Below are positions 56,403-64,000 of a DNA stretch of 64,000 nt, piece by piece (within the stretch, counting starts at the first letter, position 1; every line of letters starts with the position of its first letter). The notes below the pieces were generated by a model. The model had not been told where the DNA came from. It did no database searches and worked only from the letters and a program-made list of their open reading frames with translations. The position numbers and the translations under genes were made by a program. The DNA is from Muricea muricata (lineage: Eukaryota > Cnidaria > Anthozoa > Malacalcyonacea > Plexauridae): contig OY979731.1 of NCBI GenBank assembly GCA_963855995.1, positions 1,823,001 to 1,887,000 on the forward strand, in the 5' to 3' direction.

Positions 56403-57364
56403 ATGGACCATTCCTCTTTTAGACAGTCTGTTGAATTAGGAAAATATATTAGTACCGCTGGAAATTAGAGCATCCTAAATTTAGTAAAATTTTGAAGTTT
56501 GGTTGCCAAAATATTGTAAAATGTGGAAAATATAACCTTGTGATATAAGACAAGAGTTATCCCGAATAACGTGTGCATAGTAATAAGTACACAATTTAAT
56601 TTAAACTGTATATTTCGAATCGATTTGATTCATCTTCAGCAGAAAAGCTTACAAGAAAACTGACTTGACCAACAAAACTAACAAAGAACTAGTTAATGTT
56701 GTTGTAAATAATACTAAAATAATCGATTCAGCCAGAAATTGGAACTTGTTACTTTATAAATAAGCACTTCATATAAAACGACGTGAATGTGTTCTAAATA
56801 ATGGTTTTAAGGCAAGCAAAGAATTGCAATTATTTAATTGATTAGTTAAAATGAACAAAATAACGCTTTAGAAATGACGGCTTTGATTCTTAGTTGTTTA
56901 TTGCTCACGCGTAACTTGCGCACGCTATTTAAAATTCGTGTACACGTAATTGTTTTAACGTATTCTTGTAAGCTTTTCTGCTGAAGATGAATCAAATCGA
57001 TTCGAAATATACAGTTTAAATTAAATTGTGTACTTATTACTATGCACGCGTTATTCGGGATAACTCTTGTCTTATATCTGCTGAAACTATCAGTCGGCCA
57101 AGATAACCTTGTGAAGGTTGCAAATTTTGTATACTTTTGTATTATGGGCGGAAAAGTGTAATGAGATTTCGAAACGTGATTACACTTTTCCGCGCATAAT
57201 ACAAAAGTATACAAAATTTGCAATCTTCACAGGACTATATTTTTCTCATTTTACAATGTTTTGCAACCAAACTTCATAATTACTAAATTTAAGATGCTCT
57301 TTCCAGCTGTGCTAATGAACATTCCTAATTTAAAAGTTTGTCCAAAAGGGGAATCGTCCATTTA
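56403..57364. repeat. Large inverted-repeat element, family F1, copy 3, split by an insertion
   Basis: Left part 56403-56543 (TGGACCATTCCTCTTTTAGA; AGAGCATCCTAAATTTAGTA) and right part 57103-57364 (CACTTTTCCGCGCATAATAC; TTTCCAGCTGTGCTAATGAA) together make one F1 element like 31360-31725. Confidence 0.8.
56544..57102. mobile_element. 559-bp element with about 110-bp terminal inverted repeats, nested in F1, 12-bp target duplication
   Basis: ATAACCTTGTGA occurs at 56532-56543 and again at 57103-57114, exactly flanking the insert. The insert's left arm (TATAAGACAAGAGTTATCCC, GAATAACGTGTGCATAGTAA, AACTGTATATTTCGAATCGA, TTTGATTCATCTTCAGCAGA) is mirrored on the right almost base for base (TCTGCTGAAGATGAATCAAA...GGGATAACTCTTGTCTTATA), and about 24 non-mirrored bases follow. 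No ORF. The class is unknown: the duplication is longer than usual for common cut-and-paste MITEs. Confidence 0.8.
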
Positions 57365-57477
57365 AAGAGATAAATTACGATAGATTATATCATTGACTAA
57401 CTCGTTTCGTCGTTAGAACTATTTTCCTGGTTACAACTAATTACTTGATTACAATTATACCTATTTATATAAAAAAC

Positions 57478-57592
57478 CAGGTTCATATTAATCTGACACT
57501 GCAGAGAACAACGAAAAAATCGTTCTCTCGAGCGGGATTCGAACTGGCATCTTCGTGTTTGTGGGCTGCCGCTCTACCAATTGTATGACGTA
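57478..57592 (-). repeat. tRNA-derived SINE, family 3, copy 2, 5'-truncated
   Basis: The minus strand has the T-arm GGATTCGAACTGG (as complement), the tRNA-like head up to about the A-box (TTGGTAGAGCGGC), and the same tail as 32236-32370 (GTTCTCTGCAGTGTCAGATT, AATATGAACCTGG). It breaks off at the A-box, about 35 bp outside the long inverted-repeat element. Confidence 0.65.
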
Positions 57593-58345
57593 CAATATCC
57601 GCCAAAATTGTATAGTAGATTTGTACAATTGTACTTCCAATATACGTGTAAGTTTGCATTTCAACATTCAACATTCAATTCCTGTTCATAATCGAACATT
57701 GTAAAGTTTACGATTCTTGGATTTGTTTTCATTTTTCCAGAATTGAACATTGTAGATCGCTCTACTCAACTTCCTACTTTTCATCATTGAACATCGTAAT
57801 TTACGATTTCCAACTTCCAATCTCGAACCGTCTGCGCGGGCTCAACCATTTACCAATTTTCACCCAGTGGGGTAGAGAACGGTTAATCAATTCCACCCGT
57901 TACACCCCTGATAGCTGAACTTTTTTTGCCCTAGCAACTGAGATTATGCAAATTATGATGCGGAATTATACAAATTAATTATGATAAGGATTATAGAAGA
58001 TGGCGGCCGATAAAATAAGCGAAGTTCGTTCGTCTCTTTTGAAGGCCGTGGAACGTCTTTGCGAGATGCATCAAAACGTTTTTAATGTGATTTCTTAGTT
58101 ATTAAAAGAAATACATGTAGATATACTAATTACTATCACAATATTCCGAGCTTTCCATTTAAAATCTTTGTTCACATGATGACATTAATCGAAGTGTTAA
58201 CATTTAAAAATACATTCTCTAGCATATTTTTACTACAATCAGATTAGATAAGCAATTATTTTTGAGGAATGGTCTCAACTAGCAACGGAACGATCGAAAA
58301 CAAAATCATTTTGTCGTACTATAGACTATAGTCACATATAGCATA

Positions 58346-59464
58346 GATTGGTATCAAACACATCAGCTTCTATTTGAAATTGAAAACATTTTTATATGAG
58401 CAAGAAAACGTATGCTTCTTCAATCACTAATTAGTACTAATTTTATGACATAGTTGTCCGTACCTTTACATTTCAATTAAAAGCCTAGAATGAAAGCCTG
58501 ACTATATTTTAAAAATTCAAAATTTTGGCCCCTCACTTATACCACATGTGCCTTGAAAAGAATATGCCCTTTCAGTACCTAATTTCAATACCTGAAAGTC
58601 TGAAAAAAATGTATTAAGTGATGGCCTGAAAAAGGGCCTTAAATTTTATTTATTTGGTTTCATTGAATTTTTCAGTGAATTCAAAACATTTCATGCAGTT
58701 TTCACTACATTACATGCACTGACTATGTCAATTTGAGATTTTGAGTATCTGAATTAGATGTTTTTAGCCCAGTTTATACATTTTTACTACCTCAAATCAA
58801 CAATAGTATCAATAGTCTTTTGTTTCTGAAATAAGAGCATATATATTATAACCCACATATTTGGCATGTTTTGCAGTCTCAATTGTCAATAACTAGTAGG
58901 CAATGATTTTCAGTTACAGTGAATTTAAAATTACAGAATTGTGTGTAAAAAGTGTGCGACTGGGTAAGGGCCATGCCCTCCCCCCTTGTACCCCCCCCCC
59001 CCAGGAATGATTCTCTTGATATTTTTGTTTCAAAAATTATTCCAATCCTACATTTTTAGCTGCAAAATTTACTACCAAGTACAGTATTTGCTTCATACAT
59101 GTATTACAGTCAGCAGTGCTTGTTGCAGCAGACTGATGTTACACACTACTGCTACAGCTAGCTAACCGTTGGAGCTGAAAAATCATCAGGATGGACAAAT
59201 CTTTGGTGTTCTGCTATTCATAGAAAAAGGTTCTTCACAAATGAAACATTCAATAAAAAAAATTAGTTAAACACGTACATAATTAACATAATGTCATTTC
59301 AGGATAGCATGTGTGTGATATTACAGTATGCCGGGATTAATATATTAGGCAAGTTAAAATCCTGTATGTTTTTTGGGGTCAATTCAGTAACAATTATTGT
59401 CTTTATTGTGTTGATTCTCTAACTGCATGGCAGTGCTGATTGTTGGCTCAATTTGTTTACGATG
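58346..59464. other. Central region of the long inverted-repeat element
   Basis: AT-rich, no frame of protein-like composition, a poly-C run near 58980-59000. I see no coding or RNA feature in it. Confidence 0.5.
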
Positions 59465-59545
59465 GCTATGCTATATGTGATGATTTGCAAAATAATTTTG
59501 TTTTCGATCGTTCTGTTGCTAGTTGAGACCATTCCTGAAAAATAA

Positions 59546-62500
59546 TTATTATTATTAACTATATTTATCCAGGATACCCACGTCACCGAAGTGATTTTCA
59601 GTGGGGTTCTGCACATCTATCTTACATGAAATTCAGATTTTATGCATGCATTATTTACATCATCAAATTTTAACAATAATTATCTAAACATGAGTTCACA
59701 GAATGCACATGAGTTATACGGTACAAAACAACAAAATACAATAAACACAATACAGTACAATACAATACAATAATGCAATATAATAGAACACAATACAATA
59801 GAACACGGTACAACACAATACATTACTAACTGACTTATCGTGTTTTCAAAAGGTTCTTAAAGTTAGATAACGAAGTTGCGTCTTTTAGTTTCTGTTCCAA
59901 GTTATTGAAATCCACTATAGCTTGATATGTTGGACGTTGTCTTCCTTTGTTAGTCTTAACTCGTGGTAGATGCAGATTGCTACGTTGTCTTGTATTGTGA
60001 TGATGGATGTCTTCATTCTTTGTTAAGTTAAAATCAAAGTCAATTAAGCCATGCATGCATTTGAAGATGAATGTGCATCGGTGATTATGCCTTCTCGTCG
60101 CCAGTGTTGACCATTTAAGTTCTTGTAACGCCTCGGTCGAAGAATATCGCGGATGTTTATCTAAAATGAGCTTTGCAGCCTTGTTCTGAAGCACTTGAAG
60201 CGAGTTCATCAATCCCAGATTGTTCTTGTCACCCCAGATCACGTCACCGTAGTCAAATAAGGGTAAAACTAGTGATGTGTATAACATACAGCGAGTGTTC
60301 AGATCTAAATAATCCTTTATTCTTCTTAATAACCCGAGTCTTTGGTTAATCTTCGACATGATATTGTCAACATGTTCATGCCAAGTTAAATCACTCGTTA
60401 GAGTTACACCAAGATATTTAAGTGATTTTTCTTGCAATATTTTCTTAGTTTGGATACAGATATCTACAGTGGAAGCCACCAGGGTTGGTTGTTTTTTGTT
60501 AGCGAAGATCATAAATTTGGTTTTCTCGTAATTCAATGTTAGGAGGTTGTTGTTTAGCCATTGATTGAGTGAATTCAGATCCTCGTTGATTTTATCCTGT
60601 AGTTCAGTTTCTGTTCTGGCAGTGTAGTAGATTAAAGTATCATCTGCATACAGAATTGATTTGCAGTGTTTCAAACATTGGGGCAACTCATTGATAAATA
60701 TCAGGAAGAGTAGTGGCCCTAGGATACTTCCCTGAGGCACACCCACGGTTACTGGTTTTGGACTTGACGTGATGTTGTTAATGGATGTAACAGCTGTGCG
60801 TAAAGATAAGTAGGATGAAAACCAATTGATAACAGCTTCCGAAAGTCCAATGTGCTTTAATTTTCTTATTAGAAGGGTGTGATCCACTGTGTCGAAGGCT
60901 TTTCGTAAATCAATGAAAACTGCACCGGTATTTAATTTGTTTTCCATATTGTACAGAATTTCCTCCGTAACCTGGGTCAAAGCAACATTTGTGGATAAAT
61001 TCGGGCGAAAACCAAACTGCTCTGAAGTGATAAGTTTGTGTTCCTGTAGATACTTGTAGATTTGTCTATGAACAATGCGCTCCATAATTTTGCTTAAGGT
61101 AGGTAAAATAATGATAGGTCTGTAGTTGTTTGGTGCTGTTGGATCGTTGCATTTGAAGAGGGGAATGATTTTTCCTCTTTTCCAAATATCAGGGAACGTT
61201 TGTAAGGCGAGCGAGGCATTGAAAATCTTCGTTAAACTGGAGGCAATGGTAGAAGCTGAATCTTTTAAGAGCTTGGCACTGATTTGGTCAAGTCCAGTTG
61301 CTTTATTAGTTTTCAGAAATGAAAGTTCTTGATGGACAAATGTTTCGTCGACTTCTTCAAATTCAAAACTGGAGGGCAAATTAGTCAAAGGTGGATGTGG
61401 TTTAGATTGGAATGTACTCTTGATCTTATCTGCCAGTTTTGACCCAATAGACGTGAAGTACTCATTTAGGATTGTTGCCATAGATTTTTGATCAGTGATA
61501 ATTTTATCTTCAGAGATTATACACGACGGACTTGTTTCTGATTTCTTACGAGATGTTAGTTCATTTAATGTTTTCCAACGTTCGGAAGGTTTATCTTTAG
61601 TAGTGATCACTGAGTCTTGGAAGTACTTAGATTTAGCAAGCTTGATTTGGCTATTAACTTGATTTCTTAGTTGACGATAAAGCTGCCAATGATATTCAGA
61701 GTTAGTTTTATGTGCTTGCTTTAGATGATAATCGCGTTCACGCATTAGTTCAGTAAGTTCTGGTGTGATCCAAGGGGATTTACTCGTGCATTTAACTCGT
61801 CTGGTTTTAATAGGAGCGTGTTTGTCTGCAATATTTGAGAATTCTTTGCACCAAGTGTTAACAGAGTCATTAATATCAGATATGGAATCTGTGAAAGACC
61901 AGTCAACGTTCGTGAGATCGTTATTAAATTTGTGTTGATCATAATTCTTATAGCAACGATAATTGATGTCGCGGAAACTTCCTCCCGATTTAGCAACACC
62001 AGCTTTAATTACACAGAAAATCAATGAATGATCACTGATATCTAAAGAATAGACTCCGCTTGCTACCACGCGATGAATATTATTTGGCAAAAATGAGATC
62101 TATTGTTGTTTTACTGGATTGTGTTATTCTAGTTGCCGACGTGATGAGCTGTTCAAATGAAAACGCACGCGCAAGTGTTTGTAGACGTGATTTGGCAGTT
62201 GATCTCTGTTGGTAGTCGACATTGAAATCTCCCATTAGAATGACTTCGGCATTTACTTGGATTTTTGACAAATCGTTCTTGAATTTTTCAATGAAAGTTT
62301 CAATGTTAAAATCTGGTGGTCTATAGGCTGAACAAATAAACAGGGACTATGTTTTAGGACGTATGATTTCAATCCAAGAGGTCTCAATATGACTGCTTTG
62401 CAATTCCCCGCGCGAGCAAAACGGTAGACCATTGCGAACATAAAATGCCGTTCCCCCACCGGTTTTATCTGTACGATCATTTCGAGTTAAAGAGTAATTG

Positions 62501-63020
62501 GGAATGATCAATTCGGCAGTCGTAGTTGAAGGTTTAAGCCATGTCTCCGATATAGCAATTACATCAAACGGATTTTTACTGATAAATAGACGCAGACTGT
62601 CAATTTTTGGAAGCAAACTTCTCACATTGAGATGGCATACCTTGAGTCCCCTTGTACGACATTCTTTTACTTCAAAGTTGAAAGGTCCAGGGTTAGTTTC
62701 AACATCTCCAGACAAACGTATCAATACAGCAACCAGAGAAAAGTTTATAAAGATCCTCATTCCAATAAGTAGTTTAGTGGAGGTTGTTAAATATTTCTGT
62801 TTGACCGTTGACTTACGTAATTTTGCGTTATACAGTGGTTTCGCACCAGCGAGTTCTTTGGAGATGAAAATAATTGCCACGTTGCCTGCAGTATGAATTC
62901 TTGCTTCATTTTTAATTGTAACATCACCAAGAATCAAATAAATATACAGTATATTCACTAAATTGTACGAGCGTAAAAATCCGCGGCCAACCGCCATTGC
63001 GGCGCGGGCTTTCTATTTCT
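59546..63020 (-). mobile_element. Non-LTR retrotransposon (CR1/L2/jockey-like LINE), about 3.5 kb, nearly full length
   Basis: It sits on the minus strand inside the right arm of the long inverted-repeat element. The 5' end lies near 63020, just before the start codon at 62997. After the RT stop (59835) comes a 3' UTR with an ACAATACAAT-type stretch (59700-59825 on the plus strand), then GTGGGTATCCTGGATAAATA and a terminal (TAA)n run at 59546-59565, typical of this LINE group. The target at the junctions reads AAAAATAATT on one side and CTAATTGCTTATC on the other, so the duplication is short. Confidence 0.85.
59835..62997 (-). pseudogene. LINE polyprotein: 2A-type motif, endonuclease, reverse transcriptase; one stop and one frameshift
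   Basis: Start ATG at 62997. Residues 1-105 are hydrophobic in part and end in GDVETNPGP (62683-62709), the 2A ribosome-skipping signature known from some animal LINEs. The apurinic-type endonuclease follows: CHLNVRSL, SETWL, then an in-frame TAG at about 62347; in the same frame AYRPPDF, MGDFNVDY and TTIDLIF to a TAA at about 62080; and after a frameshift near 62080-62090, DISDHSLIF. The last 751 codons are open and hold the reverse transcriptase: NYRPIIILPTLSKIMERI, FGFRPNLST, FIDLRKAFDTVDH, VPQGSILGPLLFLIFIN, YADDT (catalytic aspartates), LTLNYEKTKFM, LKYLGVTL, ending FKNLLKTR. No separate ORF1 is seen. With two lesions the copy is probably inactive as a whole but recent. Confidence 0.9.
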
Positions 63021-63681
63021 AATTGCTTATCTAATCTGATTGTAGAAAAAATATGTTAGAGAATGTATTTTTAAATGTTAACATTTCGATTAATGTCATC
63101 ATGTGAACAAAGATTTTAAATGGAAAGCTCGGAATATTGTGATAGTAATTAGTATATGTACATGTATTTCCTTTAATAACTAAGTATTCACATTAAAAAC
63201 GTTTAAACAAATACCTTGTGTGTTCGATGCATCTCGCAAAGACGTTCCACGGCCTTCAAAAGAGGCGAACGAAGTTCGCTTATTTTATCGGCCGCCATCT
63301 TGTATAATCGTTATCATAATTAATTTGTATAATTCCGCATAATAATTTGCATAATCTCGGTTGCTAGGGCAAAAAGTTCAGCTATCGGGGGTATAACGGG
63401 TGGAATTGATTAACCGTTCTCTACCGTACTGAGTGAAAATTGGTGAATGGTTGAGCCCGCGCAGACGGTTCGAGATTGGATTGCGGTTGGAAGTTGGAAA
63501 TCGTAAATTACGATGTCCAATGATGAAAAGTAGGAAGTTGAATAGAGCGATCTGAAATGTTCAATTCTGGAAAAATGAAAAGAAATCCAAGAATCGTAAA
63601 CTTTACAATGTTCGATTATGAACAGGAATTGAATGTTGAATGTTGAAATGCAAACTTACACGTATATTGGAAGTACAATTG

Positions 63682-63945
63682 ATTCAAGATTCACATTATG
63701 TGTTCTACACACAGTCTTGTCGTCCAAAGGACCCACGAATAGTCCACGGGTTTCGATATTTTATTTTTTTTTTATTTAGCTTAGCAATTGGGGCAGGGTC
63801 ACCACAACAGCGTGAGCCAATTACTGTGGGCCCGTATTACCTATCCCACCCTGTCGACTAGTTGTTTTGTTGTCTTGTCGTTGATTGTAAGACAGCGAAC
63901 TCATGAAAGTAAATTAAAGGTTGTGTTTATATTTTATTCACACTT
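63682..63945. other. Right-edge unassigned sequence
   Basis: No feature recognised apart from a short A/T run near 63760-63775. It lies outside the long inverted-repeat element. Confidence 0.4.
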
Positions 63946-63949
63946 ACCG

Positions 63950-64000
63950 AGCTCCAGAAAAGGACAAGACGTTGGGGCTTTGTGCCACTTGCTTAGCGTT
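63950..64000 (-). other. Possible exon end with splice donor (minus strand), cut by the window edge
   Basis: The minus strand reads TTTTCTGGAGCTCG then GTAAGTGTG, a strong donor consensus, and the preceding 51 bases are open in one frame (NAKQVAQSPNVLSFSGA). It could be an upstream, even non-coding, exon of the giant coiled-coil gene or the end of another gene's exon. A single donor is weak evidence. Confidence 0.25.

Larger units (their letters stand above)
54452..57477. other. Region upstream of the giant coiled-coil gene
   Basis: The first coding exon starts at an acceptor at 54451 (minus strand, preceded by a T-run), so at least one non-coding exon must lie to the right, here or beyond; I cannot place it. 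The rest holds word-repeat family D (54860-55080), a fold-back (55608-55764), a repeat shared with CRK (56030-56385) and F1 copy 3 with its insertion. Confidence 0.45.
57626..63681. mobile_element. Long inverted-repeat DNA element (arms about 720 bp), split by a LINE
   Basis: The left arm 57626-58345 is mirrored in two pieces: its inner end (AATGGTCTCAACTAGCAACG; GATCGAAAACAAAAT) at 59465-59545 and the rest (GCAATTATTTTTG boundary outwards to CAATTGTACTTCCAATATAC) at 63022-63681. Without the LINE the element would be about 2.6 kb with a non-coding centre (58346-59464) and no transposase frame. Both arms carry AAGATGGCGGCCGATAAAAT-type sequence. No clear target duplication was read outside it. 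Confidence 0.8.

Noticed and set aside
62498-62896. 132-codon plus-strand frame within the LINE
   Set aside because: Shadow of the LINE endonuclease region on the opposite strand.
57626-63681. The LINE as an element with its own terminal inverted repeats
   Set aside because: A piece of the right arm (59465-59545) lies on the far side of the LINE, so the arms belong to an older host element, not to the LINE.

Overview
The window is invertebrate-like metazoan nuclear DNA: AT-rich, with GT-AG introns, a non-LTR retrotransposon, many fold-back elements, tRNA-derived SINE-like repeats and intronic minisatellites. The retrotransposon type and repeat load would fit a cnidarian such as a sea anemone or coral. 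That placement is an inference; no gene here fixes the taxon.

Layout, left to right. (1) About 583-6637 (+): the last twelve exons of an ILVBL-type thiamine-diphosphate enzyme (2-hydroxyacyl-CoA lyase 2 / acetolactate-synthase-like); its 5' end lies left of the window. (2) 8347-11689 (+): a five-exon orphan gene for a protein of about 325 residues with a hydrophobic N-terminus. (3) 12376-18166 (+): a complete nine-exon CRK-family adaptor, SH2-SH3-SH3, 305 residues. (4) 21024-31180 (+): a complete eleven-exon p47/NSFL1C-type p97 cofactor, UBA-SEP-UBX, 383 residues. (5) 54380-37899 (-): 22 coding exons that join in one reading frame with matching splice phases into a protein of about 2,145 residues. 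It has long coiled coils, four pairs of hydrophobic segments and a C-terminal galactose-binding-like (F5/8 type C-like) domain. I recognise no named family for the whole protein, and it is the most interesting gene here. (6) About 59.5-63.0 kb (-): a near-complete LINE with endonuclease, a 2A-type ribosome-skipping motif and reverse transcriptase, broken by one stop and one frameshift. It sits inside one arm of a much longer inverted-repeat element (57626-63681).

The spaces between exons are dense in repeats: five arrays of a minisatellite of about 90 bp in and beside gene 5; a 113/123-bp minisatellite in introns of at least three genes; several tRNA-like SINE families; fold-back elements with readable target duplications (two flanked by TTAA, one by 12 bp); a 2.4-kb hAT-like non-autonomous element in a p47 intron; and several repeat families built from short words and their reverse complements.

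The genes are ordinary separate eukaryotic transcription units, not an operon, and I see no direct functional link between them. Exon coordinates were read by hand from splice signals and frame and may be off by one or two bases.
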